NCBI GenBank assembly: GCA_963839285.1
Contig: CAWIUN010000020.1
Location: 744,001 to 808,000, forward strand
Reading direction: 5' to 3'
From: DASSSQ01 sp963839285
GTDB lineage: Bacteria; Actinomycetota; Thermoleophilia; Gaiellales; Gaiellaceae
DNA length: 64,000 bases
How positions within the stretch are numbered: the first letter of the stretch is position 1; each line of letters begins with the position of its first letter. Below the pieces are notes generated by a model, which was not told the DNA's origin, ran no database searches, and saw nothing but the letters and a program-made list of their open reading frames with translations. Made by a program: the position numbers and the translations under genes. Of this stretch, positions 37,926-45,788 are shown piece by piece.

Positions 37926-38272
37926 CGCAGCAGGTCGGCCAGCGCCTCGCCCGAGAGGTCGCTCTTCGCGACGAATCCCCGCGCGGGGCTGTCGGCGACG
38001 AGCGAGCCGTAGTCGGAGCGGTCGCGGCTGGAGGTGAGGACGACGTCGACGCCGCCGTTCACCGCCTGCAGCCGCCGCGCGACCTCGAAGCCGTCGAGGT
38101 CGGGCAGCTGCACGTCGAGCAGCACGAGCTCGGGCCGGAGCCGCTCGGCGGCGGCGAGCGCCTCGCCCCCGCTGGCCGCCTCGCCCACGACCTCGTAGCC
38201 GTCGGCCTCGAGCAGCGCGCGTGCGCGCAGCCGGAACCCGGCGTGGTCGTCGACGATCAGCACCCTGGCCAT
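37922..38272 (-). CDS. Single-domain response regulator
   Basis: 116 residues, only a receiver domain: VLIVDDHAGFRLRARALLEA, phospho-Asp in LVLLDVQLPDLDGFEV, Thr/Ser in VVLTSSRDR and Lys in GFVAKSDLSGEALADLL. No output domain. It may act as a phosphate sink or relay for the kinase it overlaps by 4 bp. It is divergent from dinB across 96 bp. Confidence 0.9.
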   Translation of the reverse strand: MARVLIVDDHAGFRLRARALLEADGYEVVGEAASGGEALAAAERLRPELVLLDVQLPDLDGFEVARRLQAVNGGVDVVLTSSRDRSDYGSLVADSPARGFVAKSDLSGEALADLLR

Positions 38273-38356
38273 ACGAGGATGGTGGCAGGCGGCGGGCCTC
38301 GGCGCCATACGGCTAGCCACACCATCGCGAGGGTCGCCGCGCGACGGCGCGTGTGC

Positions 38357-38368
38357 GAACATGTGTTC
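38357..38368. promoter_or_regulatory. LexA (SOS) box at the dinB start
   Basis: GAACATGTGTTC is a perfect match to the Gram-positive/actinobacterial LexA box GAAC-N4-GTTC, preceded by C and followed by G. It abuts the proposed GTG start at 38369. Confidence 0.8.
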
Positions 38369-39562
38369 GTGTCCCGCGGCGGCGCGACGATCCTGCACGC
38401 CGACCTGGACGCGTTCTTCGCGTCCGTCGAGCAGCGGGACGATCCGGCCCTGCGGGGACGGGCGGTGATCGTCGGCATGGGCGTCGTCCTCGCCGCCAGC
38501 TACGAGGCCAAGGCCTGCGGCGTGCGGACGGCGATGGGCGAGGCCCAGGCGCGGCGGCTCTGCCCGCACGCGGTCGTCGTCCGGCCGCGGATGTCCGCCT
38601 ACGCGGAGGCGAGCCGGGCGGTCTTCCGGGTCTTCGACGACGCCTCGCCGCTCGTCGAGGGGCTCTCGATCGACGAGGCCTTCCTCGACATGCGGGGCAT
38701 GGAGCGCAGCGTCGGCACGCCCGTCGAGCTCGCCGTGCGGCTGCGGCGGGACGTGCGCGAGCGCGTCGGGCTGCCGATCACGGTCGGGATCGCGCGGACG
38801 AAGTTCCTCGCCAAGGTCGCGAGCGGCGTCGCCAAGCCGGACGGGCTGCTCGTCGTCCCGCCGGACCGCGAGCTCGCGTTCCTCCGGCCGCTGCCGGTCG
38901 AGCGGCTCTGGGGCGTCGGGCCCGTCACCGCCCGGACGCTGCACGCGCGGGGGATCGCGACGGTCGGGCAGGTCGCGCTCCTCCCCGAGGCGGTGCTCGT
39001 CTCGATGCTCGGCCGCGCGACGGGCCGGCACCTGCACGCGCTCGCGCACAACCGCGACCCGCGCCCGGTGCGGGCGCGGCGCCGCCGCGGGTCGATCGGC
39101 GCCCAGCGCGCGCGTGGACGGGCTCCCTGGTCGCCGGAGTCGGTCGACGCCGACCTCGTCGCGCTCGTCGACCGCGTCGCGCGGCGGCTGCGCGCCGCCC
39201 GCCGGGCCGGTCGCACGGTCGTGCTGCGCCTCCGCTTCGACGACTACGCGCGCGCGACGCGGTCGCACACGCTGCCGCACGCGACGGCGAGCACCGCGGC
39301 GATCCTCGCGACCGCGCGCGGGCTCCTGGCCGCGGCCCTGCCGACGATCGAGCACCGCGGCCTGACGCTCGTCGGCGTCGCCGTCGCCAACCTCGAGGAC
39401 GCCGACGGGGTCCAGCTCCCGCTCCCCTTCGAGGGCCGGGACGACGCGGCGCTCGACGCCGCCGTCGACGAGGTGCGGGACCGCTTCGGCACGACGGCGA
39501 TCACGCGGGCGACCCTGCTCGGCCGCGACCGCGGCCTGACGATGCCGCTCCTGCCCGACTGA
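38369..39562 (+). CDS. dinB: DNA polymerase IV (Y-family)
   Basis: 397 residues. Catalytic motifs are LHADLDAFFASVEQR with the metal aspartate and GLSIDEAFLDM with the second acidic pair; the helix-hairpin-helix region is ERLWGVGPVTARTLHARG. QLPLPF near the C-terminus is a sliding-clamp binding motif. It performs error-prone translesion synthesis. GTG 38369 is chosen from homology; in-frame GTG 38351 or 38363 would place the LexA box inside the coding region. No SD site fits, so the mRNA may be leaderless. Confidence 0.93.
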   Translation: MSRGGATILHADLDAFFASVEQRDDPALRGRAVIVGMGVVLAASYEAKACGVRTAMGEAQARRLCPHAVVVRPRMSAYAEASRAVFRVFDDASPLVEGLSIDEAFLDMRGMERSVGTPVELAVRLRRDVRERVGLPITVGIARTKFLAKVASGVAKPDGLLVVPPDRELAFLRPLPVERLWGVGPVTARTLHARGIATVGQVALLPEAVLVSMLGRATGRHLHALAHNRDPRPVRARRRRGSIGAQRARGRAPWSPESVDADLVALVDRVARRLRAARRAGRTVVLRLRFDDYARATRSHTLPHATASTAAILATARGLLAAALPTIEHRGLTLVGVAVANLEDADGVQLPLPFEGRDDAALDAAVDEVRDRFGTTAITRATLLGRDRGLTMPLLPD

Positions 39563-39613
39563 CCAGCGCGCCGGGCCGGGGCTCGACCGTCGGCCGGAGC
39601 CGCATCCACCGGC

Positions 39614-40231
39614 TCAGGCGCTCTCGCGCAGCGCGTGCACGCCTGCTTCGAGGCCGTAGACGACGATCGCGAAGCCTGAGAGGGGATCGGCCCACCACCA
39701 GCCGGCGGCGGCGTTCAGGATGAGCCCGATCATCACGGCGCCGGCGAGACAGCCGTCGATCACCGTCACCCTCGACTCGGTCTCGAGCACGCGGTTGCCG
39801 AGCGCGCGTCCGGTACGGCCCTTGCCCCAGGCGAGCGCGAACATCGCAAGAGCCGTCGCCGCGAGCCAGCCGATGCCGAGCAGCGAGTGGTGCGGCCGCG
39901 CACCGACGGCGAGCACGTAGGTCGACTGCGTCATGATCAAGGCGGCCAGGAGCAGGAAGGAGGCGCCGATGACCCGGAGGGCGCGCCCCTCGCGGTCGTC
40001 GCGGATGCCCTGCAACTGCCAGACGACGACGAGCGACGCGACGATCTCGACCAGTGAATCGAGGCCGAAGCCGGCAAGTCCCACCGAGCGCGCGCGCAGC
40101 GCGGCGGCGATGACGACGACCGCGCCGACCACGTTCCAGCCGAGGGTTGCGTACTCGAGCCGCAGGCCCCGCCGCAGGAGCCCTTCGGCGGTCAGCGCGT
40201 CGGGACGGCGCCGGTCAGCGCTCGTCGACAT
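39614..40231 (-). CDS. Cation-transporter-like membrane protein (CDF transmembrane part)
   Basis: 205 residues, about five or six membrane helices. LAGFGLDSLVEIVASLVVVW resembles CDF helix 2 with its metal Asp, and VIDGCLAGAVMIGLILNAAA with WWADPLSGFAIVVYGLE resembles helix 5. It lacks the cytoplasmic C-terminal domain of CDF proteins. Its start overlaps the end of the preceding CDF gene by 17 bp, forming an arsR-CDF-CDF-like operon. It may form a heterodimer with the full CDF (inference). Confidence 0.8.
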   Translation of the reverse strand: MSTSADRRRPDALTAEGLLRRGLRLEYATLGWNVVGAVVVIAAALRARSVGLAGFGLDSLVEIVASLVVVWQLQGIRDDREGRALRVIGASFLLLAALIMTQSTYVLAVGARPHHSLLGIGWLAATALAMFALAWGKGRTGRALGNRVLETESRVTVIDGCLAGAVMIGLILNAAAGWWWADPLSGFAIVVYGLEAGVHALRESA

Positions 40232-40907
40232 GCTCGAGGTCGATCTCGGCGTTTCTGACCTCGTGCCATGCCTCCCAGGTGATGTGGAGGATGATCAGCG
40301 TGATCACGAGGCCGATGAGCGGGTCTGCGATCTGAGCGCCGAGGGAGACGACGAGCGCGCTCGCGACGACTCCGAGCGAGACGAAGCCGTCGATGCGGGC
40401 GTGCTTGCCGTCGGCGATCATCGCGGCCGATCCGAGCCGCCGGCCCGCGCTCAGCCGCACCTGGGCGGCGAGCTCGTTGCCGATGAAGCCGATCACACCG
40501 GCGGCGGCGAGCACCCAGAGGTGGGACAGATGCTGCGGGTGGATCAGGCGCACGACCGTCTCGTAGAGCGCAACCATCGCCGACACGAAGATGGCGACCA
40601 CGACCGCGAGCCCGGCCAGCCTCTCCCCGCGTACGCTGCGAAGGAAGAACGCGATCCCGAGCGGGATCGCCGTCAGCGCGTCCCCGAAGTTGTGGATCAG
40701 GTCCGCGAGCAGCGCAACCGAGTTCGAGACGACGAAGATCGCGACCTGAGCAGCCGCGGTCAGGCCGAGTACGAGCAGGCTGAGGGCGACCGCCTTGACG
40801 CCGGCACGTGAGCGCAGGATCGCCCGGTCGACCAGCCGGTGGGAGTGGTCGTCGTCGTCACCGTGCTCGAGCTCCTCGGGCTCGGCCCGCTTCGGCGGCG
40901 CGCTCAC
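40215..40907 (-). CDS. Cation diffusion facilitator (zinc/cobalt/cadmium efflux)
   Basis: 230 residues from GTG 40907, which overlaps the ArsR stop (GTGA). An N-terminal acidic/His patch (DDDDHSH) precedes six helices; NSVALLADLIHNFGDALTAI holds the H/D of the transport site and DGKHARIDGFVSLGVVASAL the second. The C-terminal domain is short. It exports divalent metal in exchange for protons, under control of the co-transcribed ArsR. Confidence 0.9.
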   Translation of the reverse strand: MSAPPKRAEPEELEHGDDDDHSHRLVDRAILRSRAGVKAVALSLLVLGLTAAAQVAIFVVSNSVALLADLIHNFGDALTAIPLGIAFFLRSVRGERLAGLAVVVAIFVSAMVALYETVVRLIHPQHLSHLWVLAAAGVIGFIGNELAAQVRLSAGRRLGSAAMIADGKHARIDGFVSLGVVASALVVSLGAQIADPLIGLVITLIILHITWEAWHEVRNAEIDLEHVDER

Positions 40908-41263
40908 GAGGCGCGCTCCCGGCGGTCGACGAGGCCGAGCCGCAGATGCTCGACATGCCAGACGGCCTCGTCGATCAGGTCCGCGACGTGCGAGTCGTAG
41001 AGCGCGTAGACCACCCTGCGGCCGCTCCGCTCGCCGACGACGAGACCGAGGTGCCGCAGAAGCCGCAACTGGTGCGAGACCGCCGACCCCTCCATCTCGA
41101 CCGCCGCCGCGAGCTCGTTGACGCTGCATGCCCCTTCCCGGAGCCGCGCGAGAATCCGCACCCGGCTCGGAGTCGCGAGCGCCTGCATCGTCTGCGCAAC
41201 CTCGCGGGCTGTATCGCCGTCTACCGCCGCCCGCCGGTCATGCCCTTCGACGCCGTGAGCCAT
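40904..41263 (-). CDS. ArsR/SmtB metal sensor with CzrA-type alpha5 site
   Basis: 119 residues. The helix-turn-helix is GACSVNELAAAVEMEGSAVS with HQLRLLRHLGLV. In the C-terminal helix YDSHVADLIDEAVWHVEHL, Asp90, His92, His103 and His106 reproduce the D-x-H...H-x-x-H spacing of the CzrA/SmtB alpha5 zinc/cobalt site. It should derepress the two downstream efflux genes on metal binding. An inverted repeat lies 13 bp upstream of its start. Confidence 0.9.
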   Translation of the reverse strand: MAHGVEGHDRRAAVDGDTAREVAQTMQALATPSRVRILARLREGACSVNELAAAVEMEGSAVSHQLRLLRHLGLVVGERSGRRVVYALYDSHVADLIDEAVWHVEHLRLGLVDRRERAS

Positions 41264-41275
41264 CCAGTCAGAGTA

Positions 41276-41301
41276 CCTGAACGTCCGCTCAGATATTCAG
41301 G
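41276..41301. promoter_or_regulatory. ArsR/SmtB-type operator upstream of the metal-efflux operon
   Basis: CCTGAA (41276-41281) and TTCAGG (41296-41301) form an inverted repeat with TGAAC...GATATTCA-like half-sites as seen for SmtB/CzrA operators. Confidence 0.55.
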
Positions 41302-41414
41302 CATCCGGTCGATCGCTCGCCGCCGGATCTCGTCCCTTCTGCGACCGCCTTCCGCGTCGAGCGGGCGCGTCGCTGGCGGCCCTCTTCACGGGGCGGGCGA
41401 GTTCTGCCCATCGG

Positions 41415-42458
41415 TCACCGGTTCGGCAACGCCGCCGGTGGCGCCGGTGCCGGCTGCGGTAGACCCGGCAAGCCCCGTCGCGGCGTCCGCGAGTCGCCGG
41501 CGAGGTGGGCGACCATCGCGTCGGCGGCGGCGAGACCGGCCGAGATCCGGTCGTCACCGGGCTGGCCCAGCACGACCCCGGTGATTGTCGTGCGCTTGCC
41601 GTGCACCGAACGGATCGCCCGGAACGCGAAGCAGCCGCCGGCCGCTTCGTCGGAGCCGGTCTTGACGCCGACGAACCCGTCGTGCCCGAGCAACGTGTTC
41701 GTGTTGTGAACCGTGCCGGCGACGGGCAGCGTGACGCTGGGTGTGCCGACGATGCTCGTGAACACCGGCAGGCGCATCGCGTGAGCGACGACGCGCATCT
41801 GGTCGGCGGCAGTCGAGACGGTGGCGTCGTCGTAGCCGCTCGGGTCGGTGTAGCGGGTGTGGTTCATGCCCAGCGCCCGTGCGGTCGCATTCATCCGGGA
41901 AACGAATCGGGTTTCCGAGCCGGCGTCCCAACGCGCCAGCACCGCGGCGATGTTGTTCGCCGACGGCAGCAGCAGCGCCTGGAGCGCCTGGAGCTCTGTC
42001 AACTCCTCTCCCGCAGCGATCGAAACGACCGACTCCTGCTGCCGACGCCGGCGGTCCGTGTCGGCGACATCGGCGTCGGTGAGCCTGATCGTCGGCCCGT
42101 CCTGGCCGGGCCGGAGCGGGTGGTCACGAAGCACGAGATACGCCGTCATCACCTTCGCGACGCTCGCGATCGGAGCAGCGTGCTGGTTCGGGCCGACTTG
42201 GACGTGCGACTGTCCTACTTGGACGGCGGCCTGACCGGATGACGGCCATACCGTGCCGGCGTGCGCTGCTCCAGGTGCACCACGCTGCTCACTGCGAGGA
42301 ACATCTCGCGACGACGCCGCCGTCGACGCGAGCAACCGGGCGCCGACGGGCGCAACCATCGCCGCGACGACGGCCAGCAGGCCGGCGGCGCGGATCCAGC
42401 GGACACGTCTTCGACGGCTCGCCGTCCGTGCCTGGCGGTAGGTCATGCCGCGATTCAA
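41415..42458 (-). CDS. D-alanyl-D-alanine carboxypeptidase (peptidase S11)
   Basis: 347 residues counted from ATG 42458 (ATG 42446 also possible). An N-terminal membrane anchor (WIRAAGLLAVVAAMVAPVGA) exports the enzyme. Active-site motifs are SVAK (99-102, nucleophile Ser99), SAN (166-168) and KTGS (266-269). It trims the terminal D-Ala from peptidoglycan stem peptides. It is divergent, across about 75 bp, from a two-component system that may sense wall stress. Codon use here is less G+C-extreme than in the first 40 kb. Confidence 0.92.
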   Translation of the reverse strand: MNRGMTYRQARTASRRRRVRWIRAAGLLAVVAAMVAPVGARLLASTAASSRDVPRSEQRGAPGAAHAGTVWPSSGQAAVQVGQSHVQVGPNQHAAPIASVAKVMTAYLVLRDHPLRPGQDGPTIRLTDADVADTDRRRRQQESVVSIAAGEELTELQALQALLLPSANNIAAVLARWDAGSETRFVSRMNATARALGMNHTRYTDPSGYDDATVSTAADQMRVVAHAMRLPVFTSIVGTPSVTLPVAGTVHNTNTLLGHDGFVGVKTGSDEAAGGCFAFRAIRSVHGKRTTITGVVLGQPGDDRISAGLAAADAMVAHLAGDSRTPRRGLPGLPQPAPAPPAALPNR

Positions 42459-42531
42459 CGACGCGTCGCGTTGCCGGCACGTATGGGCTTTTCGATATGC
42501 CGGCGATACGCGGCCGCTCTAGCATCGGGGC

Positions 42532-43206
42532 ATGCGTGTGCTGGTCGTCGAGGACGAGCCCTACATGGCGGAAGCAATCAGGGACGGCCTGCGCCTCGAG
42601 GCGATCGCGGCAGACATCGCAGGTGACGGCGCCACCGCGCTGCAGCTGTTGAGCTTCAACACGTACGACATCGCCGTCCTCGACCGGGACATTCCCGGAC
42701 CTTCCGGGGACGAGGTCGCGAAAACCATCGTCGCCTCCGGCAGCGGCATGCCCATCCTCATGCTCACCGCTGCCGACCGTCTCGACGACAAGGCAACCGG
42801 GTTCGAGCTCGGGGCCGACGACTATCTCACGAAGCCGTTCGAGCTCCGAGAGCTCGTGCTCCGTCTCAGAGCGCTCGACCGCAGGCGCGCCCACAACAGG
42901 CCGCCCGTGCGAGAGATCGCAGGCCTGCGGCTGGATCCGTTCCGGCGCGAGGTTCAACGCGACGGCCACTACGTCCCGCTGACCAGAAAGCAGTTCGCAG
43001 TGCTCGAAGTCCTCGTAGCCGCCGAAGGCGGCGTCGTCAGCGCCGAAGAGCTCCTTCGACGGGCGTGGGACGAGAACGCAGACCCGTTCACCAACGCCGT
43101 GCGCATCACCGTCTCGCTACTCCGCAAGCGGCTCGGCGAACCGTGGATCATCGCCACCGTGCCCGGTGTCGGCTACCGCATCGACAACGGAGGAGCCGGT
43201 GGATAG
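42532..43206 (+). CDS. OmpR/PhoB-family response regulator
   Basis: 224 residues. Receiver: MRVLVVEDEPYMAEAIRDGL, phospho-Asp in IAVLDRDIPGPSG, Thr in MLTAADR, Lys in DYLTKPFELREL. The winged helix is REVQRDGHYVPLTRKQFAVL through NAVRITVSLLRKRLGEPWII and GVGYRI. It overlaps its kinase gene by 8 bp. Sequence style resembles VanR-like regulators, which with the divergent carboxypeptidase suggests cell-wall control (inference). Confidence 0.93.
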   Translation: MRVLVVEDEPYMAEAIRDGLRLEAIAADIAGDGATALQLLSFNTYDIAVLDRDIPGPSGDEVAKTIVASGSGMPILMLTAADRLDDKATGFELGADDYLTKPFELRELVLRLRALDRRRAHNRPPVREIAGLRLDPFRREVQRDGHYVPLTRKQFAVLEVLVAAEGGVVSAEELLRRAWDENADPFTNAVRITVSLLRKRLGEPWIIATVPGVGYRIDNGGAGG

Positions 43207-44326
43207 AACGCCCGGCCCGAGCGTTCGCCTCAAGCTCACTCTCAGCTACGCCGGCTTTCTCATGCTCGCCGGTGCCGTGCTGCTCACCGCCGGGTACTTC
43301 TCGCTGTCGCGTGGTGTGCACCCCGGTGTGATCTTCCTGGTGCAAAGCCACGCCGCCCTCCTGCGCTATTTCGCTCCGATCGCAGCCGTCGTGATGACAT
43401 TCCTGCTCGTATTCGGCCTGCTGGGTGGGTGGCTTCTCGCCGGTCGCATGCTCGCCCCACTGACTCGCATCACCGACGCCACACGCATGGCCGCCGACGG
43501 ATCGCTCTCCCACCGCATCGAGTTGGATGGGCGCCGGGACGAGTTCCGCGAGCTCGCCGACAGCTTCGACACCATGCTCGCTCGACTCGAGGCGCACGTC
43601 GTCGAGCAGCAGCGATTCGCAGCCAACGCCTCCCACGAGCTGCGCACCCCGCTCGCGATCACACGGGCACTGCTCGACGTCGCCCGCAACGATCGGAACG
43701 GCGACACCGAGGAACTCGTCGACCGACTTCACGCCGTCAACGCCCGAGCAATCGATCTCACCGAAGCACTGCTTCTGCTCAGCCGCGCCGACCAACGATC
43801 GTTCGGCCGGGAGCCCGTCGACCTGTCGCTCGTGGCGGAAGAAGCCGCCGAAACGCTCCTCCCCCTCGCGGAGAAGCGCGCCGTCACCGTCGAGACCGGT
43901 GGCGACGCGGCCCCCACGATCGGCTCTCATGCGCTCCTGCTCCAGCTGACGACGAACCTCGTGCACAACGCGATCGTCCACAACCTGGCCGACCGGGGGA
44001 CCGTCTGGGTGACGACGAGCATTCGACCCGGCAGCGCGGTGCTCACCGTCGAGAACACCGGCGAGACCCTCGCCCCAGAGGTCGTTGCGACGCTGGCCGA
44101 GCCGTTCCAGCGCGGCACGGAGCGCATACGCACCGACCAGGCAGGCGTCGGCCTCGGCCTCGCGATCGTGAAGAGCATCACCCGGGCACACGACGGAACC
44201 CTCGTCCTCGCGCCGCGGCCCGATGGCGGGTTCCGGGCCACGGTCGAACTACCGGCCGCGCCTCATGCGAACACCGAGGCCGCTGCGCCGGGCGCCCGGC
44301 GTCCCTCTCACCGAGGAGAAACGTGA
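43199..44326 (+). CDS. HAMP-containing sensor histidine kinase
   Basis: 375 residues from GTG 43199, preceded by GGAGGAG. Two membrane helices flank a short (~25-residue) extracytoplasmic loop, then a HAMP domain (MLAPLTRITDATRMAADGSL), the HisKA box FAANASHELRTPLAITR, and the ATPase with NLVHNAIVHN, ENTGE and GVGLGLAIVKSI. The short loop suggests intramembrane sensing, as in VanS-like or stress kinases. It partners with the upstream regulator. Confidence 0.93.
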   Translation: MDRTPGPSVRLKLTLSYAGFLMLAGAVLLTAGYFSLSRGVHPGVIFLVQSHAALLRYFAPIAAVVMTFLLVFGLLGGWLLAGRMLAPLTRITDATRMAADGSLSHRIELDGRRDEFRELADSFDTMLARLEAHVVEQQRFAANASHELRTPLAITRALLDVARNDRNGDTEELVDRLHAVNARAIDLTEALLLLSRADQRSFGREPVDLSLVAEEAAETLLPLAEKRAVTVETGGDAAPTIGSHALLLQLTTNLVHNAIVHNLADRGTVWVTTSIRPGSAVLTVENTGETLAPEVVATLAEPFQRGTERIRTDQAGVGLGLAIVKSITRAHDGTLVLAPRPDGGFRATVELPAAPHANTEAAAPGARRPSHRGET

Positions 44327-44430
44327 CGCGTACCGGCTCTGCTACATCCACGGGCCTGGAAGAGGTCTCATCGGGCTCGCCCCAGAACTCGGCTGAGTGC
44401 CGGCAGTGTCTTGATCAGAGGCTGGAACAG

Positions 44431-44457
44431 CGACCGGCCGCTCGAGGCGGCCGGTCG
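44431..44457. terminator. Perfect hairpin downstream of the tRNA fragment
   Basis: CGACCGGCCGC pairs perfectly with GCGGCCGGTCG (11 bp) around TCGAG. On the minus strand it lies 15 bp beyond the tRNA 3' fragment, as the hairpin 56301-56323 does beyond the intact tRNA, so it is probably the terminator once belonging to the tRNA gene at this end. Confidence 0.6.
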
Positions 44458-44469
44458 CGGTGACTCGTC

Positions 44470-44515
44470 CATAGCGGGGGCAGGATTTGAACCTGCGACC
44501 TCCGGGTTGTGAGCC
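44470..44515 (-). repeat. Direct-repeat copy of the 3' half of tRNA-fMet (possible att site)
   Basis: 44470-44508 is identical to 56326-56364; then one mismatch and six further matches to 44515/56371. The copy covers the acceptor 3' strand, T-arm, variable loop and anticodon arm. The mismatch changes the anticodon CAT to CAC. The 5' half is missing. Direct orientation and tRNA 3'-half content are typical of an attachment-site duplication left by an integrating element. Confidence 0.75.
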
Positions 44516-44533
44516 TGCTCCATGGGGGTCGCG

Positions 44534-44767
44534 CGGATCAACAATCGAGATGTCGGCAGCGAGCCACTCCTCCAGCCGCGATTCGAGGTTTGGGCTCGCC
44601 CACGGAAACCGCACGAGCCGCTCACCCGCGCCGACCTCCCAGAGATGAACCTCGTCGCTCACGACGGCAAGTCTAGGTGCGCGTACCGAACCGCCCACGC
44701 GAGCGAGGTCATCGACCATAGCCATCTCATTCAGGGCGACCGGCAAGACCCGCAGCTTCGCCGTCAT
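44534..44767 (-). pseudogene. Truncated N-terminus of a NucS/DUF91-like protein
   Basis: From ATG 44767 about 78 residues look like real protein: APRLAVVSDEVHLWEVGAGE, RLVRFPWASPNLESRLEEWL and ADISIVDP. The LESRLEEWLAADISIVDP stretch resembles the start of endonuclease NucS-like PD-(D/E)XK proteins. After Pro78 the frame enters the tRNA-derived sequence and the similarity ends. The gene appears cut at the junction with the tRNA fragment. Family assignment is tentative. Confidence 0.5.
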
Positions 44768-44776
44768 GGGTCTGGC

Positions 44777-44920
44777 TCAGCCTCGGCGTCGCGGGACAGG
44801 TCTAAAGCGGTCCTCGAACTCCCCCACGCTCAGCCTGCGTTCGCCGTGGCGGGCGAGAATCGATTCGACCGAGTCCTCCTCGTCAACCTTGTCGATGACG
44901 ACGATCCGTGGGCGCTCCAC
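44777..44920 (-). CDS. Small hypothetical protein upstream of the truncated gene
   Basis: GTG 44920 to TGA 44777 encodes 47 residues, beginning ERPRIVVIDKVDEEDSVES and continuing ILARHGERRLSVGEFEDRF. The stop is 9 bp before the ATG of the truncated gene, which suggests an operon. The sequence is charged, looks like ordinary protein, and resembles nothing I recognise; size and position would fit a small partner such as an antitoxin, but there is no direct evidence. Confidence 0.4.
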   Translation of the reverse strand: MERPRIVVIDKVDEEDSVESILARHGERRLSVGEFEDRFRPVPRRRG

Positions 44921-45015
44921 CTGAGCGTTACTGAGAGCGTCGGTGCTTCAGGTCGCGAAGACGACGAGCCGCGGCACGGGAGTCATGCTCCCGCGTCGCC
45001 TCGCACTTAGAACTG

Positions 45016-45788
45016 CTACTTCGTTCGGCGACCAGACGGAGGGTTGGCCAGGACGTCTAGCCGCACGTTGCCAGATGGGTCGCCGAAGATGCTGGCTGCC
45101 TCGGCTTTGATTCGGACAACCTCCGCCGATGCTCGGCCTGCTACGAGCGTCGCGAGTATCGTCGTCGCTCCGAGCAACCGCTGGCGGAAGTCCGGAATGC
45201 CGCTCACCTTCTCCCAAAAGGCGTCTGACGCGAGCTTTGTGATGTTTGGGTCAGAGCTGAGCGGAGCGCTCTTGCTGCGCCCATGGAGTACTGCCACATA
45301 CTGCTCGACAATCCGTCGCCCTGCGCGAAGGGCGCCTGCGGCTCTGCGGAGGGAGTCGACGTCAGAGCGGCTCCCGCCTGCACTCTTCGTATTCGGTGCA
45401 GCCTGGATTGCATAAAGCTCGGTGATCGGCGGCGTTCCCGGCCGTTCGATCTGCAGGTCAACTCCGCTCCCAGGCTTGATCCCGCCGCTAACGATTCTCG
45501 CCACTTCTTCCATCCACGTGCCGATGTGGCCCTCGATCGCGGACGTTTCCCAATCCTCGAGCGCCCGATCAACCCATTCGTCGACGGTCGTCGTTCCCCG
45601 GGCGGTGTAGATCATCGGATTGCGCTTGGCGAGGTCGCGGCCCTTCTTCTTCGCGAGGTTCGCCTGGAGCGGCTGAGCGATGACCTCGTCGAACGCCTGC
45701 ACGATCTCGGCTGCGATTTCGGCGACGGAACGCCCAACACCGCTTGGACCTGCTGGTTCAGCTGCGCCTGGCTAGGTGTTACCGACAC
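45016..45788 (-). CDS. Putative type II restriction endonuclease (PmeII-like; N-terminal frame change)
   Basis: The conserved body starts at about 45702 (EVIAQPLQANLAKKKGRDLA) and includes WETSAIEGHIGTWMEEVARI, GGIKPGSGVDLQIERPG, LYAIQAAPNTKSAGG and RRIVEQYVAVLHGRSKS. This pattern (VDLQI, then I-x-x-x-PNTKS, then VAVLHG) resembles PmeII-type restriction enzymes. The lysine expected before the PN of related enzymes is Gln here. An upstream frame reading SQAQLNQQVQAVLGV from GTG 45788, overlapping the methylase stop, joins it if one base is missing near 45735. The methylase gene next to it supports the call. Base composition is less G+C-rich. Confidence 0.6.

Noticed and set aside
44470..44530. 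A functional second tRNA gene
   Set aside because: The acceptor 5' strand and D-arm are absent and the anticodon position is altered; it cannot fold as a tRNA.
44522..45010. A plus-strand protein gene of 162 codons
   Set aside because: It runs across the tRNA fragment junction and antisense to better-supported frames; no conserved sequence.
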